Origin: Dehalococcoidia bacterium
GTDB taxonomy: Bacteria; Chloroflexota; Dehalococcoidia; Bin125
Direction: 5' to 3'
Length of the DNA stretch: 64,000 nucleotides
Assembly: GCA_022828105.1 (NCBI GenBank)
Contig: JAJEJC010000007.1
Location: 140,885-204,884 of the forward strand
A program made the position numbers and the translations under genes. Shown here one piece after another: positions 35,916 through 44,205 of the stretch (position 1 is its first letter; each line of letters begins with the position of its first letter). Below the pieces are notes generated by a model, which saw nothing but the letters and a program-made list of their open reading frames with translations, ran no database searches and was not told the DNA's origin.

Positions 35916-37223
35916 ATGCCCAAGCGACCACCAACCGGCTTCAACGTCCGCCGCTCCCAACAACAGCGCATCGACTGGGACGATCCACCACTCTCGGATC
36001 CGTCCGCCGCCGCGCCCAGGTCGCGTCCGGTCGGCGAAATCGCCCGACACATCAAGAGCCGACTCAAGGCGGACGCCGAGCTCAACGATGTCTGGATCGA
36101 AGGGGAGGTCCGCAGTCTCAATCGTTCAGGCGCCGGGCACTACTACTTCGACCTGGCCGACGCCGAGTCCGACGCGGCACTCTCTTGCGCCTTCTTCCGC
36201 AATCAGAATCGCGGGATCCGCGTGGAGCAAGGCGACCAGGTGCTGGTTCACGGCAGTGCCGATGTGTATCTGCCCAGAGGCAGCCTGCAGATCATCGTCG
36301 ACGCGCTGCGGCCGATTGGCGAAGGGGTCTTGCAGGCCGAGTTTGAGCGGCTGTCTGGCAATCTGAAGGCCGAGGGCCTGTTCAATCCGGACCGCAAACG
36401 CGCGATACCGAGCTATCCGAAGCGCATCGGCGTGGTCACATCGCCCAGTGGGGCCGTCTGGCATGACATCCAGCAGGTCCTCGCGCGGCGTTGGCCGCTC
36501 GTGTCGCTGTTGCTTGCTCCATGCCTGACCCAGGGGTCGGGCGCCGCAACCTCGATCGCCGCAGCGATTGAGGAACTGAATCTGTTGACGACCGGCGAGC
36601 CGGATCTGATCATCGTGGCACGAGGCGGCGGTTCGCCGGAAGATCTCTGGGCCTACAACGAAGAGCCCGTCGCGCGGGCGATCTTCGCCAGCGACATTCC
36701 GGTCATCTCTGCGGTAGGACACGAAACCGACGTGACCATCGCCGATCATGTCGCCGATCTGCGCGCGCCGACCCCTTCGGCTGCGGCAGAGATCGCCGTG
36801 CCCGACCGAGCCGAAGAGGCCGCTCGTCTGGCCGCCCTGCGCCAGCAGACGAACCACTCCATCGAGGTTCGAGTCTCGCAGCAACAGCAGTGGCTTGTGC
36901 TCGCACGCGACCGAATCGATGCGGGTGTGCCTCATCCACCAACGCTGCGGATTGAACTCAACCGCCGTCGCCAGGACCTGGATCGGGCGCTCGACAGCGG
37001 CGTGTCCGAGCTGCGGGCGCGGTCGAGCTCGGCCGGGCTTCGACTCGATGCCTTGAATCCGCGACGCACGCTCGAGCGCGGGTACGCCATTGTCTCGAAC
37101 GCCGAAGGTCACGTGGTCACGGCCGCCGCGCAACTCGACGTGGACGACGCAATCGAGATCCAGTTCGCTGACGCAGTGGTCGCAGCCCGCACCGCGCTCA
37201 ACCGGCGGTCAGGAGAGGCATAG
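35916..37223 (+). CDS. xseA: Exodeoxyribonuclease VII large subunit
   Basis: Large chain of the bidirectional single-strand nuclease ExoVII. 435 residues. An N-terminal OB fold includes VWIEGEVRSLNRSGAGHYYFDL and PIGEGVLQAEFERLS. The catalytic part shows KRIGVVTSPSGAVWHDI, DLIIVARGGGSPEDLWAYNEE, VARAIFASDIPVISAVGHETDVTI and ADHVADLRAPTPSAAAEIAV. A coiled coil and C-terminal segment (NPRRTLERGYAIVSN) complete it. I chose the ATG at 35916, 6 bases after GGAG, over the GTG at 35898. Confidence 0.95.
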   Translation: MPKRPPTGFNVRRSQQQRIDWDDPPLSDPSAAAPRSRPVGEIARHIKSRLKADAELNDVWIEGEVRSLNRSGAGHYYFDLADAESDAALSCAFFRNQNRGIRVEQGDQVLVHGSADVYLPRGSLQIIVDALRPIGEGVLQAEFERLSGNLKAEGLFNPDRKRAIPSYPKRIGVVTSPSGAVWHDIQQVLARRWPLVSLLLAPCLTQGSGAATSIAAAIEELNLLTTGEPDLIIVARGGGSPEDLWAYNEEPVARAIFASDIPVISAVGHETDVTIADHVADLRAPTPSAAAEIAVPDRAEEAARLAALRQQTNHSIEVRVSQQQQWLVLARDRIDAGVPHPPTLRIELNRRRQDLDRALDSGVSELRARSSSAGLRLDALNPRRTLERGYAIVSNAEGHVVTAAAQLDVDDAIEIQFADAVVAARTALNRRSGEA

Positions 37224-37227
37224 CCAG

Positions 37228-37431
37228 ATGACCGAATCCGAAGACCAGACCTACGAAGAGATTGTCGAGTCTCTGGAGGTTGTGCTGACCGAACTGGAGG
37301 ACGGAGGCCTGCCTCTCGACAGCGCCCTGGACGCCTATGAGCGCGGCGTGCGCCTCAGCGAGCAGGCGGAACGGCTCTTGACGGAGGCGGAGCTTCGGAT
37401 TGAACAGTTGCGCGAGCGTTCCGAGACATGA
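37228..37431 (+). CDS. xseB: Exodeoxyribonuclease VII small subunit
   Basis: 67 residues, standard size. YEEIVESLEVVLTELEDGGLPLDSALDAYERGVRLS is the family signature, in shortened form: two helices that coat the XseA coiled coil. AGGAG lies 12 bases before the ATG, which itself starts 4 bases after xseA. The stop overlaps the next gene by ATGA. Confidence 0.95.
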   Translation: MTESEDQTYEEIVESLEVVLTELEDGGLPLDSALDAYERGVRLSEQAERLLTEAELRIEQLRERSET

Positions 37432-38207
37432 CCCTGAGGATCGCCTGGTTCGCCACCGCGCGTGGCACGAGTTCGAGCAAACTGCTCAACGCGGCCCTGG
37501 GCGCCATCGCCGAACAGCGGCTGGACGCCGAAATCGCCTGCGTCGTCTGTAATCGGGAGCGAGGCCAGTCGTCCAACACCGACGCATTCCTCGACGCCGT
37601 TGAACGGGCCGAGATTCCGCTGATCGCCCGCAGTTCCGGGGCCTGGCGCAAGTCGGTCGGCGGGGAGTTCTCCGATCCCAGCCAGGGCCTTGCCTCCTGG
37701 CGTCGCGACTTCGACGCGTTCCTGTACGAGCGCATCGCCGGATATCGACCGGACATCGCCGTGCTGGCCGGCTACATGATGATCGTCACCGACATCATTT
37801 GCGACCGCATCGCCTGTCTCAACCTGCATCCCGCCTTGCCCGACGGTCCGATTGGGACGTGGCAGCAAGTGATTCACCAGCTCATCGCCGATCGCGCCTC
37901 GCGTTCCGGCATGGTCATGCAGCGCGTGACCACGGAACTGGACCGCGGCCCGACCGTCACCTGGGCGCAGTATCCAATCCAGGGAGCCGACTTCGCGCCG
38001 CTCTGGAAGCGGCACGGCACAGATCTCGGCCAGCAGACGCCGCTCTTTCACGCGATCCGCGAAGCGGGCGTCCGCCGGGAGCCGACCTTCGTGATCCAGT
38101 CGCTTCAGGCCATCTCGGAAGGCGAGGTCGCCGTGCCCGCGCCGGATGCGGCCACGACTGGGTCGGAGATCACCGATCGCGTGGAGACCAGCTTGAGGGC
38201 GGGCTGA
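37428..38207 (+). CDS. Formyltransferase-fold protein, PurN-like
   Basis: Phosphoribosylglycinamide formyltransferase-like, 259 residues, somewhat longer than PurN (about 210). The fold starts MTLRIAWFATARGTSSSKLLNAA. The catalytic Asn/His pair is in NLHPALPDGPIGTW and the catalytic Asp in ELDRGPTVTW. The loop normally TVHFV reads VMQRV, so a conserved His is Gln. It could be the purine-pathway transformylase or a paralogue; no other purine genes are near. It is coupled to xseB by ATGA and ends the long plus-strand operon that begins at glmU. Confidence 0.75.
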   Translation: MTLRIAWFATARGTSSSKLLNAALGAIAEQRLDAEIACVVCNRERGQSSNTDAFLDAVERAEIPLIARSSGAWRKSVGGEFSDPSQGLASWRRDFDAFLYERIAGYRPDIAVLAGYMMIVTDIICDRIACLNLHPALPDGPIGTWQQVIHQLIADRASRSGMVMQRVTTELDRGPTVTWAQYPIQGADFAPLWKRHGTDLGQQTPLFHAIREAGVRREPTFVIQSLQAISEGEVAVPAPDAATTGSEITDRVETSLRAG

Positions 38208-38288
38208 CGATCTCGATCGGTTATGTCAAGTTTGACCCTTCGGTCAGTACTGGGCACGTGAGTAAGCCAATAACTATATGATCGCGGC
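38208..38288. other. Intergenic region with a small hairpin
   Basis: 81 bases. TGACC-CTTC-GGTCA (38233-38246) can form a hairpin; an AT-rich TAACTATATG block follows at 38271-38280, but no properly spaced -35 is present. I cannot identify a definite promoter or terminator. Confidence 0.35.
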
Positions 38289-38573
38289 ATGGCCGATGAA
38301 GATGTCCCCGTCCTGACGCCGGTCCTTGTTGAGTCGCGCCCGTCCTCGCTGCTGCCGGCGATTCGCGAGGACCTGGCGCCGTTTGTGCCGGCCATTCGCA
38401 GCGTCGCCGGCATCCTTGCCGCCGCCGCGGTCGCCGAATTCACTGCTCGGTATGCTGCACCAGCGTTGATCGATACCGCGCGGCAGATCATCGCCCCGGC
38501 GCCGCAGCACAAGCAGACAATCCTTGTTGAAGAACAAACGACAGTCCGCCGTCGGGTTACGGTCCTCTCTTAG
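38289..38573 (+). CDS. Unknown small protein, 94 aa
   Basis: No recognised family. Residues about 35-55 (RSVAGILAAAAVAEFTARY) form a hydrophobic/amphipathic helix that could contact or cross the membrane. N- and C-terminal parts are polar, with a basic TTVRRRVTVL end. The last 50 bp overlap the start of the lamin-tail protein gene in another frame, which is unusually long for a coupling overlap and casts some doubt on one of the starts. Whether it is a real gene is not certain. Confidence 0.5.
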   Translation: MADEDVPVLTPVLVESRPSSLLPAIREDLAPFVPAIRSVAGILAAAAVAEFTARYAAPALIDTARQIIAPAPQHKQTILVEEQTTVRRRVTVLS

Positions 38574-40932
38574 CGTCCTCGTCTTGATCGCTATCGCCGG
38601 AATGCTGTTTCCCCTGGTGCACGGTGCTCGCTCCGCAGCAGCGACACACAACCCACGGCTGATCATCAGCGAGGTCTATCCAAACGCACTCGCTGCGGGC
38701 GCCTCGGTCGAGACGAATGAGTGGGTCGAGATTCAAAATCTCGAGTCGCACCGAGTCAGTCTTTCCGGCTGGATGATCGAAGATGCGCAGGCAGTTGCTG
38801 CCTTGCCCGACATCAACCTTGCTCCTCGAGCCGCGGTGCTCATCGTCGGTCGGGCGGCAACGATGTTGGTGCCGGCTTCACAGACGCTGATCGTGCTCGA
38901 TTCCTCCGCGATCGGCACCGGTTTGCGCAACAGCGGCGATCGCGTCGCGCTCGTCAATCCCCAGGGTGTCCGCCATGACGCAGTGAGTTGGGGTGACGTG
39001 CGAAGTCCGCGCTTCATGCAGGCGCCGAATCCCGGCGAGTCGATCGTCCGCGACGCTCTCGGTCAACAGCGGATCGCTGCCGCGGCTTCACCGTGGATCG
39101 TTTCTGAGCCGCTCGGCGCGGAACCGGATCGTCACGAGCATCCCAGACCGGACACCCGAATGCGGATCATTGCTGCGTCGGTGAGCGAGCAGGGCGACCA
39201 GGGCGAAAGCGTGACCGTTCGCAACGTCGGCGATGAACCGCTTCGGACTGTCAACTGGACGCTCACGGTCGGAAGATCATCGGTGCGGCTGCGCTCGTTG
39301 TTGATTCGGCCCGGCGACAGCCACATCATTCGACCGGATGCCGGACGACTCGGTTCCGGACTGCGCCGCGCCGGCGGGCTGCTGGTGCTTCGCGATCAGG
39401 ATGGGAACTGGCTCGCCACCGCTAGTTGGGGCGACGACCGGACATTCCACGACCAGTCCGCGCCCGAAGCAGGAGAGGATCTTCGCTTCAATCCGCTGAC
39501 CCGGAAGCATCCCAGGATTCCCTGGTATGAATCGTCAGGCTTCAGTGGCTTCTACCAGGTCTCGACCGTTGGGCGAGCAGCATGCCGCGCCTGCCACGCC
39601 GAGATTGCGATCCAGCTTGAATTCGAGCAACCCGACCGCGTGTCCGGCGATGGCGTTCAGCAAGATGAGCCGGCACTGTGGATCAGCGAGGTCTACCCCA
39701 ATGCGGGCCAGGGCCGCAATGACGCATCGTACGAGTGGTTCGAGCTGACGAGCCGCAGCGACGCGCCCATCGACCTGAGCGGATGGATGATCCAGGACAA
39801 CACGTCGAGCGACCCGCTTGACGGCCTCGTGATCGCGCCCGGCTCTTCCGTCGTCATTGGGGCCGGCTCGGAGTCCGAACAAGCTTTGGACCTGAGTATC
39901 GAAGACGGTCGGATTGGTAACGGTCTGGCCAACGCAGGCGATCGTCTGCAGCTCGTTGATCCCGGCGGACGAGTCGTCAACGCAATCAGCTGGGGCAACG
40001 ACCGAACCCATACCACCGTCAAGGCGCCCGACGAACAGCACTCAATCCATCGATCGCAGCACGATGCCGTGCCGACGGTCGGTCCTCCGAGTCCGGGCGA
40101 GGTCCCGATTCCCATTCTCGACGCAGAAGCTGAAGAGGACGACGAGTCAGTTGCAGCGACTCAGGTCGAGAGTCAGCCCGAGGCGGTAAACAACGCCCGC
40201 GACGGCGAGTCTTCAGCGCAAGAGCGGGCATCAACGGAGACCCCAACAGTCCGAATCACCGAGATTCTGCCTGCACCGCTGTCGGGACAGCCGGAGTGGA
40301 TCGAGCTCTTGAATGCCTCCGGGCAACCGGTCGATCTGAGCGGGTGGTCAGTCGGCGATCTCGGCGGTCGCACCGACCTCTCCGGAATACTGCCAGCCGG
40401 CGGCCGCTTAGTGATCGCCACGTTGCCGCTCGACTCAGACGGATCGACACTGGTGGTCGATCGCATCGGCAACGGACTCAATAACGACGCCGACACGATC
40501 GTCGTGTATGACGCCGCTGGACGCGAAGTGGACCGCGTCACGTATGGCGGCAACGGCTTACCTGCACCAGGATCCGGTCTCTCGATCGCGCTCGATCCAG
40601 CGCGTTGGGTTGTGACGGCGAGTCCGTCGCCGGGGACGAGCGATGTCGTACCGCTGCTTGACGACGCGTTTCGCGCAGCCGCCGTCAAGGAGCCGGTCTC
40701 CGACGAAGGCCGGCTGCCGGTCGTTCAGGCTCCTCCCGAGGAAGGCGTCAATGCGTGGATGATCGTCAGTTTCGCGCTGATCGGCGTCATTTTGACTCTC
40801 TCGCTACGCCGCTGGCAGCCGAGTCCCGAACCAGCCGATGACGCTGCCGAGCCAGCCGTCTTTGCGAGTCAACCGGAGTCCCCGGAAGGCACCCCGGGGC
40901 GCCATGCCGATGACGAGACTCCTCCGAGATGA
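38524..40932 (+). CDS. Surface protein with three lamin-tail domains and C-terminal membrane anchor
   Basis: 802 residues, secreted. The N-terminal signal sequence has KNKR then SLSVLVLIAIAGMLFPLVHGARSAAA. Three lamin-tail (LTD) Ig-like domains begin LIISEVYPNALAAG, LWISEVYPNAGQGR and VRITEILPAPLSGQ, each with a downstream EW(V/F)E(I/L) and DLSGW block. Ser/Glu-rich linkers separate the second and third. A TM helix near the end (AWMIVSFALIGVILTLSL) anchors it, leaving a short cytoplasmic tail. Between LTD1 and LTD2 is a CRACH motif (Cys354, Cys357, His358), formally a heme c attachment motif. The start is TTG at 38524 (or 38527). LTD domains often occur in secreted nucleases or envelope proteins; no catalytic domain is visible here. 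Confidence 0.85.
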   Translation: MLKNKRQSAVGLRSSLSVLVLIAIAGMLFPLVHGARSAAATHNPRLIISEVYPNALAAGASVETNEWVEIQNLESHRVSLSGWMIEDAQAVAALPDINLAPRAAVLIVGRAATMLVPASQTLIVLDSSAIGTGLRNSGDRVALVNPQGVRHDAVSWGDVRSPRFMQAPNPGESIVRDALGQQRIAAAASPWIVSEPLGAEPDRHEHPRPDTRMRIIAASVSEQGDQGESVTVRNVGDEPLRTVNWTLTVGRSSVRLRSLLIRPGDSHIIRPDAGRLGSGLRRAGGLLVLRDQDGNWLATASWGDDRTFHDQSAPEAGEDLRFNPLTRKHPRIPWYESSGFSGFYQVSTVGRAACRACHAEIAIQLEFEQPDRVSGDGVQQDEPALWISEVYPNAGQGRNDASYEWFELTSRSDAPIDLSGWMIQDNTSSDPLDGLVIAPGSSVVIGAGSESEQALDLSIEDGRIGNGLANAGDRLQLVDPGGRVVNAISWGNDRTHTTVKAPDEQHSIHRSQHDAVPTVGPPSPGEVPIPILDAEAEEDDESVAATQVESQPEAVNNARDGESSAQERASTETPTVRITEILPAPLSGQPEWIELLNASGQPVDLSGWSVGDLGGRTDLSGILPAGGRLVIATLPLDSDGSTLVVDRIGNGLNNDADTIVVYDAAGREVDRVTYGGNGLPAPGSGLSIALDPARWVVTASPSPGTSDVVPLLDDAFRAAAVKEPVSDEGRLPVVQAPPEEGVNAWMIVSFALIGVILTLSLRRWQPSPEPADDAAEPAVFASQPESPEGTPGRHADDETPPR

Positions 40933-41708
40933 CTGATGCTGACCGAGTTCGAATCGCCGTTGCGATTGCGCGCAGCGGTCGCGCTTCCCGCAGAGGCGCG
41001 GAGGTACTGATCCGCGAGGGCCGCGTCGCCATTGACGGCGAGCCGACCACGGATCTCTCCCTCCGGGTCGATCCTGATCGGCAACGGATCACGATTGACG
41101 GCGCGCCTCTCGCGAAGTCCGAAGCGCTGCGCTACTACGCCCTGAACAAGCCTCGCGGCGTCCTCTCGAGCGCGCGCGACGACCGAGGCCGCACCACGGT
41201 TGTCGACATGCTTCCGCGGAACGCCCCGCGCTGCGTTCCGGTCGGCCGACTGGATCTGGACAGCGAAGGCCTGATGCTGTTGACCAACGACGGTCCACTG
41301 GTCAGTGGTCTGCTTCACCCGTCAAGCGAAGTGCAGCGCGTGTATCTCGTTGAAGTCACGGGCGTCCCCAGCGGCGATCAACTCGACCGCATCAACGACG
41401 GACTCGTTTCCGAAGGCGAGCAGCTTCAGGCCAAGCCCGCGCGATCACGCCGACCGGGGCGCACGCTCAAGTCGGGACGTGTCACGTCCTGGATCACACT
41501 GACGCTGCACACCGGCCGCAAACGAGAAGTGCGGCGCCTGTGCGAGGCGATTGGTTATCCGGTAGTCACATTGCGCCGCGTGCGGTTCGGCCCGCTCCTG
41601 CTCAGAGACCTGGAGAGCGGCGGCGTACGGCCACTGAGTCGTCGCGAGATCCGCCTCCTGCGTCGCGCGGCTGGACTTGGCGGCGACGCTACGGAAGTCG
41701 GACCGTAG
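40929..41708 (+). CDS. Pseudouridine synthase, RluB/RsuA family
   Basis: Makes pseudouridine in rRNA. 259 residues. An N-terminal S4 RNA-binding domain (VAIARSGRASRRGAEVLIREGRVAIDG) is followed by the catalytic domain with YALNKPRGVLSS, VGRLDLDSEGLMLLTNDG with Asp109, and TLHTGRKREVRRLCEAIGYPV. The RluB/RluE/RluF/RsuA subtype cannot be fixed. ATGA overlap with the lamin-tail gene. Confidence 0.93.
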   Translation: MTDADRVRIAVAIARSGRASRRGAEVLIREGRVAIDGEPTTDLSLRVDPDRQRITIDGAPLAKSEALRYYALNKPRGVLSSARDDRGRTTVVDMLPRNAPRCVPVGRLDLDSEGLMLLTNDGPLVSGLLHPSSEVQRVYLVEVTGVPSGDQLDRINDGLVSEGEQLQAKPARSRRPGRTLKSGRVTSWITLTLHTGRKREVRRLCEAIGYPVVTLRRVRFGPLLLRDLESGGVRPLSRREIRLLRRAAGLGGDATEVGP

Positions 41709-41732
41709 TTGGTTCACCATTACCATGACCGC

Positions 41733-42482
41733 ATGACCGATGCGCCCATGTCCGGTTGCCAAGATCTGCTGGTCGCGATCGACGGACCGGTCGCCTCGGG
41801 CAAGACCGCGGTCGGCGAAGCGCTATCCCGTCGCTTCGGCTGGAGACTGTTCGACACCGGGATCATGTACCGGGCCGCTACCTGGCAAGCTCAGCGCCGC
41901 GCCGTGCACCTGGACGAACACGAGACCGTCGCTGACCTGATCCGGGCTTCCGAGTTTCGGCTCGTGCCCTGCTCGGACCGGAACTCCACCGGACTCGATG
42001 TCTATGTGGACGGCCACGACGCAACGCCGCACCTCAGAGAGTCGGCAGTGGAGTCCGGGGTTCCCACAGTGGCAGCGATCGCAGAGGTTCGCGCGCTAAT
42101 GGTCGAGATACAACAACGAGAAGCGGCGCGCGGATGCATGATCGTCGTGGGGCGGGACATCGGCACGGTGGTACTGCCCCATGCGCCGGTGAAAATCTTC
42201 CTCGACGCGAGCGAACAGGTTCGAGCGCAGCGCCGAGCTGCTGAACAGGCTGAACAGAGTGACGGCGTCGACGAAGAATCCGTCCTCGTCGCCACTCGCC
42301 GCCGCGACGCCCGCGATCGGAGTCGTCGCACCTCGCCGCTCGTGGTCGCGAGCGACGCGATCACGCTGGACACGTCCGAGCTCACGCTCGACGAATCGAT
42401 CGATCTGGCCGAGCAAATCGTGCGGCAGCGCATCCCCGAACTATCGCTGTCCGGCGATGCCGTGCCGCCGGCGGGAAGCTGA
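41733..42482 (+). CDS. cmk: Cytidylate kinase
   Basis: Phosphorylates CMP/dCMP. 249 residues. P-loop LLVAIDGPVASGKTAVGEALSRRF, then DTGIMYRAATWQAQRR, ESGVPTVAAIAEVRALMVEIQQ, CMIVVGRDIGTVVLPHAPVKIFLDAS and RRRDARDRSRRTSPL. I chose the ATG at 41733 (MTDAPMSG); TTG at 41709 and ATG at 41748 are alternatives. No good Shine-Dalgarno is visible. Followed by plsC 3 bases later, a common arrangement. Confidence 0.94.
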   Translation: MTDAPMSGCQDLLVAIDGPVASGKTAVGEALSRRFGWRLFDTGIMYRAATWQAQRRAVHLDEHETVADLIRASEFRLVPCSDRNSTGLDVYVDGHDATPHLRESAVESGVPTVAAIAEVRALMVEIQQREAARGCMIVVGRDIGTVVLPHAPVKIFLDASEQVRAQRRAAEQAEQSDGVDEESVLVATRRRDARDRSRRTSPLVVASDAITLDTSELTLDESIDLAEQIVRQRIPELSLSGDAVPPAGS

Positions 42483-42485
42483 ACC

Positions 42486-43313
42486 ATGCGACGCCGTGTG
42501 TACCGTTGGACGACGCGACAGCTCACGCGGCTGTTCTTTGGCGAGTATGAGGCGCTGGCCAACATCGGCATGACCGGAATGCCCAACGCGTCCCGCGTCT
42601 GGTTCCTGGTCGCCGGCTTCCTCGCCCGCACGGCATTCATGCGCGTCGTACGCTGCGAGTGGATTCACTTCGACCGAATCCCCAAGGGCGCCGTGATCAT
42701 TGCCTCCAACCATGTTTCTTCGGCGGATCCCGCGATGATGGCCTCGGCAATGTATCCACGCTCTCCCCGCTACATGGCGAAGGTCGAATTGTTCCAGAAG
42801 GAACCGGTGATCGGATACCTCTTTGCGCTCTCGGGTGCGTTTCCGGTGCGCCGGGGCGCCGGCGACCGGCTCGCAATCCGCGAGGCCGAGCGCCTGCTCG
42901 ACGACGGCGCGGCGGTCGGCATGTTTCCCGAAGGCCACCGTTCCGACACGGGAGCGATGATGCAGGCCCATTCCGGCACGGCGCTGCTCGCGCTGCGTTC
43001 ACGCGCTCCGGTGGTCGCGGTCGGAATCACCGGTTCCGAGCGGATGCGAGCCGGTTGGCGGGCGTTGTTTGCCCGTACCCGGGTGCGCATGACCGCCTCG
43101 CATCCCTTCGTCGTCGAGCCTGCGGGCAGGCGGATCACGCGCGATGACATCGATCGGGCGCACACGACCATCATGCGTGCCATTGCCGAACAGCTACCCC
43201 CCGCGTATCGTGGCGTGTATGGGCACTTGGTCGACAATGCCGACCAAGCGAACGCAGCCGTTCCAACCGCGACGGAGACGCCGACGCCACAACAGCCAGG
43301 AGCACGAGCATGA
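42486..43313 (+). CDS. plsC: 1-acyl-sn-glycerol-3-phosphate acyltransferase (PlsC family)
   Basis: Second acylation step in phosphatidic acid synthesis, at the membrane. 275 residues. The catalytic motif NHVSSAD (HX4D) and the glycerophosphate-binding motif MFPEGHRSDTGAM are present; AGDRLAIREAERLLDDG and RMTASHPF-like segments follow. The N-terminal hydrophobic stretch WFLVAGFLARTAFMRVV probably associates with membrane. A Thr/Pro/Gln-rich tail closes the protein. ATGA overlap couples it to ispH. Confidence 0.92.
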   Translation: MRRRVYRWTTRQLTRLFFGEYEALANIGMTGMPNASRVWFLVAGFLARTAFMRVVRCEWIHFDRIPKGAVIIASNHVSSADPAMMASAMYPRSPRYMAKVELFQKEPVIGYLFALSGAFPVRRGAGDRLAIREAERLLDDGAAVGMFPEGHRSDTGAMMQAHSGTALLALRSRAPVVAVGITGSERMRAGWRALFARTRVRMTASHPFVVEPAGRRITRDDIDRAHTTIMRAIAEQLPPAYRGVYGHLVDNADQANAAVPTATETPTPQQPGARA

Positions 43314-44185
43314 AGATTCACCGAGCAAGTGACATGGGCTTCTGTTTTGGGGTGCGTCGAGCTGTCGACATGATGAAAGAAGCGGCGGCCAATGGGACCA
43401 GGGTGACCACGCTGGGACAGGTGGTGCACAACCCTCAGGTGGTCGCCGAGCTGGAGACAACGGGCATTGCGGTCAAGGAGGACCGTTCCGCCGACGGAGT
43501 CGACACGCAGACGGTCGCCATCACCGCTCACGGTGTGGGCGAAACCGTGGTACGCGACATTGAGGCCCGAGGCCTGCAGGTAATCGATACCACCTGCCAG
43601 TTTGTTGCCCGCTCGCAGCGAGCGGCCCGAAACCTTGCAGAACGCGGCTTCACAGTGATCATCTTTGGCGATCCGACCCACCCGGAGGTGAAGGGCGTGC
43701 TCGGCTGGTGCCGCGGCCGCGGCATCGTCATCAACGACGAGTCGCTCGAAGGGTTGCCCGACTATCTGTCGGCCAAGATCGGCGTCATCTCGCAGACCAC
43801 TCATACGCCCGAGCGGTTCGCCGCATTTGTTTCCAACCTGATGCGCGCCCGCATTGACCAGATCACCGAGATTCGCGTCGTCAACGTCCTCTGCAACGCG
43901 ACGACAGCCCAGCAGACGGCAACGAGAGACCTGACCGAAGATGTCGATCTGATGATCGTGGTTGGCGGACACAACTCGGCTAACACGCGTCACCTGGCCG
44001 AACTCTCGCGGGCCAACGGCATCGAGACGTATCACGTCGAGACCGCCGGCGAGCTTGAGTCGCATTGGTTCGACGGTCACGAGGATGTCGGGGTAACTGC
44101 CGGCGCTTCTACACCCGATTCCTCAATCGACGCGGTCGTCGCGCGAATCGAGGAGATCGATCAACTGGCCTCCGCGACTGTCTGA
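43310..44185 (+). CDS. ispH: 4-hydroxy-3-methylbut-2-enyl diphosphate reductase
   Basis: Last step of the MEP isoprenoid pathway, using a 4Fe-4S cluster. 291 residues. Cluster cysteines are in MGFCFGVRRAVDM, VIDTTCQFVARSQ and VVNVLCNATTAQQTA. GQVVHNPQVV, TAHGVGETV, GDPTHPEVKGV and VVGGHNSANTRHLAEL complete the substrate pocket. ATGA overlap with plsC. Confidence 0.96.
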   Translation: MKIHRASDMGFCFGVRRAVDMMKEAAANGTRVTTLGQVVHNPQVVAELETTGIAVKEDRSADGVDTQTVAITAHGVGETVVRDIEARGLQVIDTTCQFVARSQRAARNLAERGFTVIIFGDPTHPEVKGVLGWCRGRGIVINDESLEGLPDYLSAKIGVISQTTHTPERFAAFVSNLMRARIDQITEIRVVNVLCNATTAQQTATRDLTEDVDLMIVVGGHNSANTRHLAELSRANGIETYHVETAGELESHWFDGHEDVGVTAGASTPDSSIDAVVARIEEIDQLASATV

Positions 44186-44205
44186 CCCGGATCGTACGGT
44201 TTCCC

